From JBBRHQ01 sp963738305 (GTDB lineage Bacteria; Actinomycetota; Thermoleophilia; Solirubrobacterales; 70-9): a DNA stretch of 64,000 nucleotides. Below, one piece after another: positions 24,927 to 34,537 of the stretch; the first letter of the stretch is position 1, and each line of letters opens with the position of its first letter. The stretch spans positions 1 to 64,000 of the forward strand of contig CAVTVU010000001.1 of NCBI GenBank assembly GCA_963738305.1, given 5' to 3'. Both the position numbers and the translations under genes were made by a program. The notes below the pieces were generated by a model. The model was not told the origin of the DNA. It saw only the letters and a list, made by a program, of their open reading frames with translations, and ran no database searches.

Positions 24927-26672
24927 TCAACGGCCGCGTCGTAACAGCCGCCGGATCTGCTCCAGCTCGGGGACCCGCATCGCCCAGACCGCGCACAGGT
25001 AAATGAGGCCACCCGCGGCGAGCCCCGCCGTCAGCGAGATCGCCTGGTGGAGGACCGAGCGGCCCAGCTCGCGGTCGAGGATGTCCCAGACCGCGTAGCT
25101 GACCGCGGCCAGCGCCGCCGCGCCGATCGCGATCCGAGCGGTCGAGGATGCGAGTCGCCCCAGCTCGAGCCCGGCCAGCTCGCGACGCAGGATCACGCAC
25201 TGGACGATGACGCTGGCCAACGTCGCGATCGCCGTCGAGGCGACGATGCCGCCGACCCCGTACGGGTCGTAGAGGAGAGCTGCGGCGACCGCCGTCACCG
25301 CCAGGTCCGCGGCGGCGATCCCGGTCGGCACCCACGGTCTCTGCAGGCTGAAGAAGGTCCGCGTCAGGAGCAGGAAGAGGCCATTGGTGGGCAGCGAGAA
25401 GGCAAACCAGAAGAGGGCGGTTGCGACCAGCGTGGTCTGCGAGGGGGTGAATTCCCCGCGCTGGTAGACGAGGCGGATCATCGGCTCGGCGAGGACCAGG
25501 ACCGCCGCCGCCGCCGGCAGCAGGACGAAGACGATCATCCGCATGCCGTTCGCCATGGTCGCCCGCAGGTTGGCGGTCGCCCCGCGCGCTGCGAAGCGCG
25601 CCAGGGTCGGGAACAGGACGGTCGCGATCGCAACGGAGAAGATGCCCTGTGGGAGCTGGTAGATGCGGAAGGCCTTGTCGATCGCCGCCGGCGCCAGGTC
25701 CCCCTCGCCGTGGACGAGGCTGCCAAAGAAGCTGTTGATCAGGAGGTTGAAGTTGATCAAGCCGAGGCTGATCGTCACCGGCAGCATCAGCACCAGGACG
25801 CGACGGACGTCGCGGTTTCGCCAGGCGAAGGACCATTTGAATTGGAATGGGGTGTTGCGAAGGTCGAAGGTCGGGATCAAGAGCTGGATCAAGGTCCCGG
25901 CGACAATCCCGATCGCATACGCGTAGATGCGGTCGTTGCCGTGGAACTGGGGCACCAGGGCCACGGTGACCGCGATGATCGTCACGTTCCAGAAGAACGG
26001 CGAGATCGCGAACGCCCCGAAGCGGTCGTAGCTGTTGAGGATGCCGACGACGACGCCGCTCAGCCCGAGCAGGATGAGGATCGGGAAGAGCACCTGGGAG
26101 AGGGCGACTGTCAGGTCTTCGATCTCGCCGCTGAAGCCGGGCGCGAAGAGCGGCATGATCAGCGGGGCGCAGACGACGAAGATCGCGGTGATCGCGCCCA
26201 GCACGATCGTCACCAGCAGCAGCAGCGTCGAGGCGAGCCGGAACGCCTCGCGGTAGTTGCGCTTCTCCAGCTGCTCCGTGAAGATCGGGACGAAGGCCGG
26301 CTGCAGGGCGGCGTCGGCGAACAGGCTGCGGATCAGGTTCGGGACCTGGAAGGCGATCGTGAACGCCGACATCGGCCCGCTGACCCCGAAGTAGCTCGCG
26401 GCGAAGATCTCCCGCACCAGCCCGGCCACCCGCGAGGCGGCGGTGGCGATCGAGAAGAACGCGGTGGAGCGGGCGATCCGTCCCGCCTGTCGCCCGGGCG
26501 CGGGCTCGGCGACCGGCTCCTCGCCAGGATCGAAGGCCTCCGCAGCCCGCACGGCTGCGTCGGAGGCGATCGCGGCGTCCTCGGCGGCGGCGGCGACTCC
26601 ATCCGCGGCTGCGCCTTCCGCGATCGCGGCGCCTTGGCGCTCGGGTGTTTCTTCTGCCCGGGGAGTCTCCAA
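24927..26672 (-). CDS. murJ: Lipid II flippase MurJ (MviN family)
   Basis: A MOP-superfamily transporter that moves lipid II across the membrane. The core begins near residue 66 (IARSTAFFSIATAASRVAGL) and shows RSLFADAALQPAFVPIFTE, the MviN signature, plus GEGDLAPAAIDKAFRIYQLP and GIFSVAIATVLFPTLARFAA. About 14 hydrophobic segments are present. The first 65 residues are an acidic, alanine-rich extension. The start is a TTG at 26672. It is divergent from rpsT. Confidence 0.94.
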   Translation of the reverse strand: METPRAEETPERQGAAIAEGAAADGVAAAAEDAAIASDAAVRAAEAFDPGEEPVAEPAPGRQAGRIARSTAFFSIATAASRVAGLVREIFAASYFGVSGPMSAFTIAFQVPNLIRSLFADAALQPAFVPIFTEQLEKRNYREAFRLASTLLLLVTIVLGAITAIFVVCAPLIMPLFAPGFSGEIEDLTVALSQVLFPILILLGLSGVVVGILNSYDRFGAFAISPFFWNVTIIAVTVALVPQFHGNDRIYAYAIGIVAGTLIQLLIPTFDLRNTPFQFKWSFAWRNRDVRRVLVLMLPVTISLGLINFNLLINSFFGSLVHGEGDLAPAAIDKAFRIYQLPQGIFSVAIATVLFPTLARFAARGATANLRATMANGMRMIVFVLLPAAAAVLVLAEPMIRLVYQRGEFTPSQTTLVATALFWFAFSLPTNGLFLLLTRTFFSLQRPWVPTGIAAADLAVTAVAAALLYDPYGVGGIVASTAIATLASVIVQCVILRRELAGLELGRLASSTARIAIGAAALAAVSYAVWDILDRELGRSVLHQAISLTAGLAAGGLIYLCAVWAMRVPELEQIRRLLRRGR

Positions 26673-26692
26673 GCTGGATTGGGCTCACTCGC

Positions 26693-26698
26693 TATAGT
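26693..26698 (+). promoter_or_regulatory. Putative −10 box (TATAGT) for rpsT
   Basis: TATAGT lies about 50 nt before the rpsT ATG, followed by a GGGGAG Shine-Dalgarno candidate. Here a leadered transcript is likely. No clear −35. Confidence 0.5.
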
Positions 26699-26748
26699 CG
26701 GCGCTCGCCCGATCGCGTGGGGAGACCCGCCCGCTCAGGCTCATGACC

Positions 26749-27009
26749 ATGGCCAACATAGCCTCACAGAAGAAGCGGATCCTACGCACTGAACGTGAGC
26801 GCGTCGAGAATCGGCGGCTGACCAGCGCCGTGAAGACCCACTTCCGGCGACTCGAGCAGGCTGCCTCCGAGGGGGACGCCGAGACGCTGGAGAGCGAGCA
26901 TCGCTCCCTCGCCTCGCGTATCGACAAGGCGGTGCAGCGAGGGGCCCTGCATCCACGCAACGGCGCCCGCAAGAAGTCGCGCGCGGCGCGGATTGCCTCC
27001 GGGTCCTAG
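26749..27009 (+). CDS. rpsT: 30S ribosomal protein bS20
   Basis: A small basic primary binder of 16S rRNA, 86 residues. It reads ANIASQKKRILRTERERVEN, then KTHFRRLEQAASEGDAETLE and DKAVQRGALHPRNGARKKSR, the bS20 three-helix bundle with its conserved lysine-rich end. The second of two ATGs (26749, ATGGCC) matches family N-termini; the other lies at 26743. Convergent 4-bp overlap with holA at the stop codons. Confidence 0.96.
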   Translation: MANIASQKKRILRTERERVENRRLTSAVKTHFRRLEQAASEGDAETLESEHRSLASRIDKAVQRGALHPRNGARKKSRAARIASGS

Positions 27010-28004
27010 ATCACGCGGCTGCTGATCTCGGCGGCTCCCGCGGCCCGGCGCACGGCCAGCGTCAGCGCCAGCTCCTCGCCGTAGTCCGAACCTCCGCGGC
27101 ACCAGACCTCGAGATCGGCGAGGACCATCGTTGCCTCGCGCAGCTCCTCGGCAGAGACGTCATCGAGGCGCGCGACCAGCTGCTTCGCCGCGTACGGGTA
27201 CATGCCCAGCGAGGACTCGACCTGCTTAGGCGCCTTGCCGCTCTCCAGCAGGCCGACGGCGAGGTTCGCCTTGCGCAGGCGGGAGGCGAGCGCGTAGACG
27301 AGGCCGGTCACGTTCTCCCCCTGGGAGACGAGGCGCTCGCAGATCTCAATAGCGCGGGCGGGGTCCCGCTCGAGCAGGGCATCGGAAAGCGACCAGGCGG
27401 CGGCCTCTGAGGTGTCCGCAACCATCGCCTCGAGATCGCCCTCGCCGACCTCCCCGCCGGAGCCGGCCCAGAGCGCCAGGCGATCCAGCTCGTTCTCGAG
27501 CCGCACCTGGTTGGGCCCCATCCGCTCGACCAGGGCACGGGCGGCCGCGGGGTCCAACCGGAAGTCGCGACGGCGGGCTCCCTCGGCGAGCCAACGCGGC
27601 AACTGCCTCGGCTTAGGCGCTTCGAACTCCCGCACCTCCCCGCCGCTGTCCCTGACAGCTCGCGACAGGGTTGCAGGCGGATTGCCGCGGGCGATCAGCA
27701 CGACTGTCAGGTCGGGGGGCATCTCTGCTAGCGCCGCGGCGACCTCGCGCTGCTGCGCCTCGCTCCAGCGCTCGGCGCCATCGACCAGCAGGTATCGCCG
27801 GGCGGCCGCCAGAGACATCGCGGGAATCGCCGCGACCAGGGCCTCTGCGTCGGGCGCGCCGCGGCCCGGTCCGGCCTCGAAGATCTCGAGGGCCGCCGCT
27901 CCCCCCTCGGCCTCGGCCCGCGAGCGGAGGCGAGCCCTGGTGGAGTCGATCTTGACCGAGTCGGTCCCGGCGAACAGGTAGGAGGGGAGCATCTCGTCGG
28001 CCAC
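27006..28004 (-). CDS. holA: DNA polymerase III delta subunit (clamp loader)
   Basis: HolA opens the beta clamp. 332 residues: PSYLFAGTDSVKIDSTRARL at the N-terminus (inactive AAA+ domain), RRYLLVDGAERWSEAQQREV, MGPNQVRLENELDRLALWAG (lid helix, highly typical), and a C-terminal collar domain with VYALASRLRKANLAVGLLES and GMYPYAAKQLVARLDDVS. The start is GTG at 28004 with TACACT 6 nt upstream. Intact. Confidence 0.94.
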   Translation of the reverse strand: MADEMLPSYLFAGTDSVKIDSTRARLRSRAEAEGGAAALEIFEAGPGRGAPDAEALVAAIPAMSLAAARRYLLVDGAERWSEAQQREVAAALAEMPPDLTVVLIARGNPPATLSRAVRDSGGEVREFEAPKPRQLPRWLAEGARRRDFRLDPAAARALVERMGPNQVRLENELDRLALWAGSGGEVGEGDLEAMVADTSEAAAWSLSDALLERDPARAIEICERLVSQGENVTGLVYALASRLRKANLAVGLLESGKAPKQVESSLGMYPYAAKQLVARLDDVSAEELREATMVLADLEVWCRGGSDYGEELALTLAVRRAAGAAEISSRVI

Positions 28005-28010
28005 GCGGCG

Positions 28011-28016
28011 AGTGTA
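28011..28016 (-). promoter_or_regulatory. Putative −10 box (TACACT) for holA
   Basis: TACACT is 6 nt before the holA GTG. The surrounding ACTCGCCGCGTGG is the same as at the leuS start. Confidence 0.5.
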
Positions 28017-28025
28017 GAAGGGTCA

Positions 28026-30326
28026 TCAGTCGTGGGAGACCGTGAACCCCCGTTGTCCCGCCTCGATCACGACTGTCCCGTCGCGATCGGTTCGCAGCAC
28101 CGTCACCCGGTGCTCGGCGAGGGTTCTCAGGGTCACCGGGGTTGGATGCCCGAAGGGGTTGGACTCCCCCACCGAGATCACCGCGAATCGCGGGACGGTC
28201 CGAGCCAGCAGCGCGCCCAGCCCGGCGTCCTCGCTGCCGTGATGGGAGACCTTGAGGACGTCGATGGGGCCCGGGTCGATCGGCACCGACTCGGCCTCTG
28301 CGTCGCCGGTCAGCAACATCGAGAAGGAATGCCAGCGGGCGAGGAGGACGAGCGAGGTGAGGTTCGGGTCCGCGCCGGGGGGCGGGCGGTCGAGCGGGGA
28401 GCGGGGCGGCCAGAGGACCTCGAGCCGCAGCGCCCCGGAGCGGACCTCGCTGCCCTCCGCCACCCGGTAGGGCGTGGCCCCGGACCGGACGGCCCGGCGG
28501 AGCAGTCCGCGCCGCGCAACCCCGTAGATGAGGCGGTGCACGGGCAGGGTGCCGAGCAACTCGCGGATGCCGCCCGCGTGGTCTGACTGGTCGTGGGTGA
28601 CGATCGTGGCGCCGAGTCCGTCGACGCCCGCGGAGCGCAGCTTGTCGACGATCTCGTCGCCGTGCGGTCCGCCGTCCACGAGGACCGCCGGCGCGCGCGC
28701 CGCTTGCAGGAGGATCGCATCGCCCTGACCAACGTCCAGGACCTCGACCCTGAGCCCGCGCGGCGGGCCGTCCGTCGCGGCTCCACCGCCACCCGGCCAG
28801 AGCGCCGCCGCGAGCAGCGCGACGAGCGCCGCCAGGATGACCGCCGGGCGCCGTCGGGCTGGACGCCGGCGCTGTGCGAGGCGTGCGAGGCCACGCAGCG
28901 CCAGCGCGGTGAGGGCGACGAGCGTGACGTAGGCGGCCGCGACCGGCAGTGGCCCGGCGAGGGTTAGGTCAAGGACCGCCCAACGGGGGCGACCGAACCA
29001 GGCCGCGACCTGGGCGATGAAGCCGAGCAGCAGCGAGTCGATCGCGTTGAGCGGCGCCAGCGGTACCCCCGGCACCTGGGCGGCAGCGGCGGTGATCATC
29101 CCCAGCCACATCGCCGGCGCCACCGCGGGGAGCACCAGCAGATTGGCCACGAGCGAAGCGACCGAGAGGGTGCCGAAGTGGTTCGCCATCAACGGGGCGG
29201 TGGCGATCGTCGCCGCGATCGTCACCGCTGCGCCCTCACAGGCTGCGCGGCGCCAGCCCCCGGTGCCGAGCAGAGCGGCGAGGCGAGCGCGGATCGGCGC
29301 GGCGAGGAGGAAGATGCCGGCCACGGCCGCGAAGCTGAGCTGCCAGCCGGCGTCTCCGCTGGCGCGGGGGTTGAGTGCGAGCGTGACGGCGACCGCGAGC
29401 AGCAGCGCGTAGGCCCGCGAGGCGGGTCGGCCTGCGAGCGTGGCGACGATGCCCGCCGCCCCCATCACCCCGGCGCGCTGGATCGAGGGCCCGCCGCCGG
29501 CCAGTGGCACGTAGGCAGCGATCAGCACGCACGTCCAAAGCAGACGGGCCCGCAGTGGGATCCCGAGCGTGGCGAGGAGGGGGATCGCCAGCAGGGCCAG
29601 GAGGACCACGTTCTGACCGCTGACCGCCAGGAGGTGGGCGAGACCGGAGCGGCGGAAGTCGGTGATCGTGGCCGGGTCGATGCGGTCGTCCTGGCCGAGC
29701 ACGAAGCCGCGGGCCAGCGCCGCCTCGCGCTCCGGCATCCCCTCGCCGAGCCCCTCCTCGGCTCGGCTCCGGATCGCGTCGAGGCGGCCGGCGAGGCCGC
29801 CGCGGGTCGCACCGGTCGGGTCGATCCGCCCAGTCCGAAGGATCGTCGAGATTCCCTGCCGCCTCAGCGTTGAGCGGTAGTAGTCGGGAGGGCGCGCCAG
29901 CCGCCCGCTCGCGTGCACGCCGGCGCCGATTTCGAGGTCAGGCACGGGCTCCGGCGCCTGGATGAGCAAGCGGCCGTGCGGAGTCTCGACCGCGACGCGG
30001 ACCTCCCCGTCGCTGCGGCGGGGCACCGCGACGACATTGCCGGTGACGCTCGCCCTCGAGCCGGGCCTGCCCGCGAAGGCGCCGGAGTCGATGGCGCGGA
30101 TCCGGGCCGCCCCGACCAGCAGGCCCGCGATTGCGGCGCCGAGGCAGACCAGCGCCAGCCAGGCGATTCCGGCGCGACCCCCGCCCGGGCGCAGCAGGAC
30201 CACCGCCACGAGCAGGGCGCCTAGGGCGAGGAGACCGCCGTCTCCACCGGCCGAGGGCGCCAGCGGGGAGAGCGCGAGCCCTGCGCTCAGCCCGCCCAGC
30301 GCGGAGATTCGCCAGCCGCCCCGCAT
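28026..30326 (-). CDS. comEC: ComEC/Rec2 DNA-uptake channel with MBL-fold domain
   Basis: A polytopic competence protein, about 766 residues. The N-terminal OB-like domain is followed by the competence core (FRRSGLAHLLAVSGQNVVLL, the family hallmark) and many hydrophobic segments. The C-terminal metallo-beta-lactamase-like domain has VEVLDVGQGDAILLQ, VTHDQSDHAGGIRELLG (HxxxDH-type metal motif) and VLKVSHHGSEDAGLG. The ATG at 30326 is used, 7 bp after comEA. The two genes form the usual comEA–comEC pair. Confidence 0.95.
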   Translation of the reverse strand: MRGGWRISALGGLSAGLALSPLAPSAGGDGGLLALGALLVAVVLLRPGGGRAGIAWLALVCLGAAIAGLLVGAARIRAIDSGAFAGRPGSRASVTGNVVAVPRRSDGEVRVAVETPHGRLLIQAPEPVPDLEIGAGVHASGRLARPPDYYRSTLRRQGISTILRTGRIDPTGATRGGLAGRLDAIRSRAEEGLGEGMPEREAALARGFVLGQDDRIDPATITDFRRSGLAHLLAVSGQNVVLLALLAIPLLATLGIPLRARLLWTCVLIAAYVPLAGGGPSIQRAGVMGAAGIVATLAGRPASRAYALLLAVAVTLALNPRASGDAGWQLSFAAVAGIFLLAAPIRARLAALLGTGGWRRAACEGAAVTIAATIATAPLMANHFGTLSVASLVANLLVLPAVAPAMWLGMITAAAAQVPGVPLAPLNAIDSLLLGFIAQVAAWFGRPRWAVLDLTLAGPLPVAAAYVTLVALTALALRGLARLAQRRRPARRRPAVILAALVALLAAALWPGGGGAATDGPPRGLRVEVLDVGQGDAILLQAARAPAVLVDGGPHGDEIVDKLRSAGVDGLGATIVTHDQSDHAGGIRELLGTLPVHRLIYGVARRGLLRRAVRSGATPYRVAEGSEVRSGALRLEVLWPPRSPLDRPPPGADPNLTSLVLLARWHSFSMLLTGDAEAESVPIDPGPIDVLKVSHHGSEDAGLGALLARTVPRFAVISVGESNPFGHPTPVTLRTLAEHRVTVLRTDRDGTVVIEAGQRGFTVSHD

Positions 30327-30333
30327 CGGCGCT

Positions 30334-30936
30334 TCAGGGCTGAAGGCGTTCTCGCAGCGCCTCCATTGTCGCCGGGCCGATCCCGCTGACCTGGTTGAGC
30401 TGCTCAACGGAGGCGAGCCCGCCGTGCTGATCGCGGAACTCGATGATGTCGGCGGCGGTCACGGGTCCTATCCCGTCGATCGTGGCCAGCTGCTCGGCGG
30501 TCGCGGTCCCGAGGGAGATCGGTCCATCCTCGCTCGAGGTCGAACCGGTTGCCGCCGTTCCTCCGGCCGGCGCCTGCTCGGGGATGACAACCTGTTGACC
30601 GTCCGCGAGCCGCGCGGCGCGATTGACCGCGCCGAGCTGCGCCGGGCGAAGCGGCCCGCCGGCCCGGCGGATCGCGTCGACCACCCTGGCGCCCGACGGC
30701 AGCCGGTAGACGCCGGGGCGGGCGACCGCCCCCGCGACGTCGACGACCACGTCACCGGAGCCCTGCGAGCTGAGGTCGAAGGAGCCGTCACCGGAGCCCG
30801 AGCCGGAGCTCCACGACTGTTCGCCGCCCGCACTGGGCCCTCCGCCCTCCGTCCGGATGGCCCTGACCCCGATCAGTAGCACGGCGAGCGCGACGGCGCC
30901 GTAGACGGCGACCTGGGAGCGGGAGATCTCGGGCAT
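30334..30936 (-). CDS. comEA: ComEA-like DNA receptor (SLBB plus helix-hairpin-helix)
   Basis: About 200 residues. A single N-terminal membrane anchor (VAVYGAVALAVLLIGVRAI) is followed by a Ser/Gly-rich linker, an SLBB domain (VVVDVAGAVARPGVYRLPSG) and a C-terminal double helix-hairpin-helix (ATIDGIGPVTAADIIEFR and NQVSGIGPATMEALRERL), which binds DNA without sequence specificity. The protein would hold incoming DNA outside the membrane for ComEC. The ATG at 30936 is preferred over a GTG at 30957. Confidence 0.93.
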   Translation of the reverse strand: MPEISRSQVAVYGAVALAVLLIGVRAIRTEGGGPSAGGEQSWSSGSGSGDGSFDLSSQGSGDVVVDVAGAVARPGVYRLPSGARVVDAIRRAGGPLRPAQLGAVNRAARLADGQQVVIPEQAPAGGTAATGSTSSEDGPISLGTATAEQLATIDGIGPVTAADIIEFRDQHGGLASVEQLNQVSGIGPATMEALRERLQP

Positions 30937-31008
30937 CGCGCCAGGGTCCCGCTCCACTGTGAGCGGGTGGCGCGCGCAATGCGCCTAGAGCGTCAATGAA
31001 GCCGGTGG

Positions 31009-31411
31009 CTAGGCGAAGTCGTCCTCGTCGTCGTAGCCGGCGGCCTCCGCGAGGCGGCGCACCGTACAACTCGGAGGCCGCGACCGGCGGCGACTGGATC
31101 GAGAGCAGGGCGAGGTCGGAGGAGCCGCCGTTGGTGACCGCGTGGTCGGTCGCCGGAGGCACCAGGATCAGGTCGCCCTCGGAGACCTCCTGCTCGTCTC
31201 CGGCGACTGACATCTGCCCGGCGCCGCGGACGACGACGTAGACCTGCTCGGCCTCCTCGTCGGAATGGAGCGTTTGCTCGGCTCCGCCGGGGACCTCCAG
31301 CCAGGTCACCGACATGTTGCGCGAGCCCATCTCCCCCGCGTCCATGAGGATGCGCGAGCGAAGCCGGTGCCACTCCTCGACGGCCGCCTCGTCATGTTTC
31401 CTGACAAGCAC
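31009..31411 (-). CDS. Cupin-domain protein (frameshift near C-terminus)
   Basis: About 134 residues. The cupin metal motifs are recognisable: AEQTLHSDEEAEQVYVVVRG and GDLILVPPATDHAVTNGG, giving a His–Glu–His set on a small beta barrel. The substrate is unknown. The N-terminal part (DAGEMGSRNMSVTWLEVP) is typical of stand-alone cupins. Near 31060 the frame changes; the alternative frame ends VRRLAEAAGYDDEDDFA at a TAG at 31009, a far better tail than the arginine-rich alternative. GTG start at 31411. Confidence 0.82.
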
Positions 31412-31447
31412 TGCGCGACTTCTACCAGAGGGACGGGGCCGGCGCTG

Positions 31448-33972
31448 TCAGCGCACGACCAGGTTCACAAGCCTTCCCGGCACCACCACCCGCTTGACGA
31501 CCTCCTTGCCGTCCAGATGCCGGCGGACGTTGGCGCTGGCATTGGCAAGCTCGACGAGGTCGGTCTCGGAGGCTTGGGCCGGGGCCTCGATCCGGTCGCG
31601 GAGCTTGCCGTTGACCTGGACCGCGACCGTCACGGTCTCGCTCTCGAGCATCTGCGGGGTCGGCCTGCGGCCAGGGCTGCTCGGTGACGCGCTCGCCGTC
31701 GCTGAGGCGCTCGTAGACCTCGCAGCCAAGGTGGGGCGCGAAGGGTTGGATCAGCGAAGCCGCCGTGCGGGCAGCGAAGGCGAGCGCCGCGACCCCTGCC
31801 GGCTTCCCGATCAGTTCTCCCTTGAGCCGGTAGGAATCGTTGACCAGCTCCATCACCGCGGCGATCACGGTGTTGAACTGGAAGCCGCGCGCGAAGTCCC
31901 GGGTCGCCTTGTCGATCGCCCAGTTGGCCTTGCGCTGCAGCGCCAGCGCGGCGCCCTCCGCCGGGTCGTCCTCTGCTTCGGCGAGCGCCCTCCGCCGCCT
32001 CCGCAACCTCGGCTCCCAGCCTCCAGAGCCGGGCCAGGAAGCGGTGCACCCCTTCGACGCCCTCGTCTGTCCAGTCGCCGCCGCGCTCCGGCGGGCCCAT
32101 GAAGCAGACGTAGGTGCGGGCGCTGTCGGCGCCGTATCGCTCGATGATCTCGGCGGGGCTGACCGTGTTGCCACGCGATTTCGACATCTTGGCCCCGTCC
32201 CGGGTGATCATTCCCTGGGCGAACAGGTTGGCGAAGGGCTCCTGCACGTCGAGGTGGCCCATGTCGGTGAGCGCCTTGGTGAAGAACCGCGCGTACATCA
32301 GGTGCAGGATCGCGTGCTCGACGCCGCCGATGTACTGGTCGACAGGCATCCAGTAGCCGGCGACCTCGCGGTCCCAAGGGGCCTGCTCGTTGCGGGGATC
32401 GAGGTAGCGCAGGAAGTACCAGGAGGAATCGACGAAGGTGTCCATGGTGTCGGTCTCACGGCTGGCCTGGCCGCCGCAGCGTGGGCACTCGGTCGCCACC
32501 CAGTCCTCCGCTGCGGCCAGCGGGACTGCGGCCCTGCGGTGCGTAGTCCTCGACCTCGGGCAGGACGACCGGGAGCTGGTCGTCGGGCACCGGGACGATC
32601 CCGCACTCTCCGCAGTGGACGACCGGGATCGGCGCCCCCCAGTAGCGCTGGCGCGAGACGAGCCAGTCGCGGAGCCGGTAGTTGACCGCCGCGGACCCCC
32701 GACCCTGGTCTTCGAGCCATCCGACGATCTCGGCGAAGGCCTCGCGGTTCCCCATCCCGTCGAACTGGCCCGAGTTGACCATCTCGCCGTCGCCGATGTA
32801 GGGCAGCTCGGCCTCATCGGGCTCGGACGCCGCGCCCTCGGCGCTGCCGCGCTCTGGTTGACGTATGACCTGCTTCACGGGCAGGTCATACGTCTGCGCG
32901 AAGTCGAAGTCGCGCTGGTCATGGGCGGGGACCGCCATCACCGCGCCGGTGCCGTAGTCCATCAGCACGTAGTCGGCAACGAACACCGGGATCTCCTCGC
33001 CGTTGACCGGGTTTGTGACCGTGCGCCCCAGCGGCACGCCGGTCTTCGGCCGGGCCTCGTCGCCGCGCGACTCCGGCGCCTCCCGGGCGACCTGGTTGAC
33101 GTACTCGCGGACCGGGCCCTCAGCCGCCGTCCCCGCGACCATCGCTTCCAGCTCGGGGTGCTCCGGCGCGAGGACGAAGAAGGTGGCGCCGAACAGGGTG
33201 TCGGGACGGGTTGTGAAGACCGGGAAATCCAGGTCCAGCTCCTCGCAGCGGAAGGTGACCTCGGCTCCCTCGGAGCGGCCGATCCAGTTCCGCTGCATGG
33301 TGATCACGTGCTCGGGCCAGCTCTCGAGCCGGTCGAAGTCGGCCAGCAGGCGATCGGCATACTCGGTTATCCGGAAGAACCACTGCTCGAGGTTTCGCTG
33401 CTCGACCGGCGTCCCGCAACGCTCGCAGCGTCCGTCGATCACCTGCTCGTGGGCGAGAACGGTGGCGTCCTTGGGGCACCACTGCACCGGCGCCATCGCG
33501 CGGTAGGCGAGGCCGTGCTCGAACAGCCGCAGGAAGATCCACTGTGTCCAGCGGTAGTACTCGGGCGAGTGGGTCGAGATCTCGCGCGTCCAGTCGAGCG
33601 AGATGCCCCACTCCTCGAACTGGCGCCGGAAGGATTCGATCGAGGCCTCGGTGGCCTGCCGCGGCGGCTCGCCGGTCTTGATCGCGTTGTTCTCCGCCGG
33701 CAGCCCGAAGGAGTCGTAGCCCATCGGGTGGATCACCTGGAAGCCGTGGCGGCGGCGGAAGTGGGCGACCGCGTCGCCGACCGCGTAGGTCTTCAGATGC
33801 CCGACATGCGGCTCACCCGAGGGGTAGGGCAGCATCTCGAGCACGTAGGCCTTGGGCTTGGAGTCGGCTCGAAGCCGGGCTGGCCCGGGTTGGGGACCTC
33901 CCAGGTGCCCTCATCGGCCCAGATCCGCTGCCACTTGGCCTCGACCGCGCGTGCGTCGTACTTCTTGTCCAC
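31448..33972 (-). CDS. leuS: Leucyl-tRNA synthetase (several frameshifts)
   Basis: Class Ia synthetase, about 840 residues once frames are joined. The N-terminus DKKYDARAVEAKWQRIWADE begins at a GTG (33972). The HIGH motif is PYPSGEPHVGHLKTYAVGDA, the editing domain includes RPDTLFGATFFVLAPEHPEL, and KMSKS is RDGAKMSKSRGNTVSPAEI. The tail is VAVQVNGKLRDRIEAPAQAS. Frame changes occur near 33865, 32530, 31985 and 31665. All domains are present, and the enzyme is normally essential, so these are likely sequence errors. TAAACT lies 6 nt before the GTG. Confidence 0.93.
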
Positions 33973-33978
33973 GCGGCG

Positions 33979-33984
33979 AGTTTA
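33979..33984 (-). promoter_or_regulatory. Putative −10 box (TAAACT) for leuS
   Basis: TAAACT is 6 nt before the leuS GTG. This makes the palindrome at 34012–34106 lie upstream of the transcript, so it is not a leuS leader. Confidence 0.5.
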
Positions 33985-34011
33985 CGAACAGTCGAGGGAC
34001 CGACGCCCCGG

Positions 34012-34106
34012 CCGGCGGGTCCTGTCCCGGGATGGGACCCACCATTGCCTGTGCTCGGCTGAAGCGTGCTCGGCAATGGGTCCTCCCATCCCGTGCCACC
34101 CGCCGG
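34012..34106. repeat. Long imperfect palindrome, copy 1 (95 bp)
   Basis: Outer arms CCGGCGGGT and ACCCGCCGG pair perfectly. Inside are CGGGATGGGA / TCCCATCCCG and CCATTGCC / GGCAATGG, with small bulges. It lies between the VOC gene stop and the leuS promoter. The arms match those at 42943–43099, so this is a repeat family, possibly a MITE or terminator-like hairpin. Confidence 0.7.
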
Positions 34107-34181
34107 GAGGGGCGCCGGCGCTGGATTCATCGGCACGCGCTTGGCCCAGCGACCCAAGGCCAGCCGAGCCGTGATTGGCAG

Positions 34182-34537
34182 CTAGCTCGTCAGTCGTTGC
34201 CAGAGGCCCACGATGTGGCCCTCGGGGTCACTGAAGTGGGCGATCTTGCCGGCAGGGATCTCCATCGGGCCCATCTCCGCCTTGCCGCCTAGTGATTCGA
34301 CCTTTGCCAGCGCCGCGTCGATGTCCTCGACCGAGACGTAGAAGATGACGTGGCCGGGATGGCCGTCGGGGGCTTGGCCGATCCCACCCGGGATGCCCGC
34401 CGTCCGCCGCCTCGACGCCCGTGTAGGGCATGCTCCTCCATGTCGCTGAGCTTCCAGTCGAAGAGCTGTGAGTAGAAGCCCTTCAGCGCTTCGCGGTCCT
34501 TGCCCGCGACCTCGAACCATGTGACTCCGTTTGCCAT
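34182..34537 (-). CDS. VOC-family (glyoxalase-like) protein (frameshifted)
   Basis: About 118 residues across three frames: ANGVTWFEVAGKDREALKGF and YSQLFDWKLSDM at the start, YTGVEAADGG in the middle, then GHPGHVIFYVSVEDIDAALA and GGKAEMGPMEIPAGKIAHFS, ending DPEGHIVGLWQRLTS. Paired beta-alpha-beta-beta-beta modules and the metal-site-like HFSDPEGH are typical of bleomycin-resistance/glyoxalase proteins. A strong AAAGGAGG precedes the ATG. It is the third gene of an ArsR–SRPBCC–VOC operon. Confidence 0.82.

Noticed and set aside
24927..25012. A start at 25012 for the polytopic membrane protein
   Set aside because: It would overlap 86 bp of murJ with an uncharacteristic Cys/Ser/Arg-rich start; the TTG at 24910 directly precedes the first hydrophobic segment.
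26679..26698. TTGGGC/TATAGT as a −35/−10 pair for rpsT
   Set aside because: The spacing is only 8 bp, too short for a sigma-70 promoter; only the −10 is kept.
34012..34106. T-box or leader riboswitch for leuS
   Set aside because: It lies upstream of the leuS −10 box, and no AGGGTGGNACCGCG-type T-box motif is present; a second copy occurs far from any synthetase gene.
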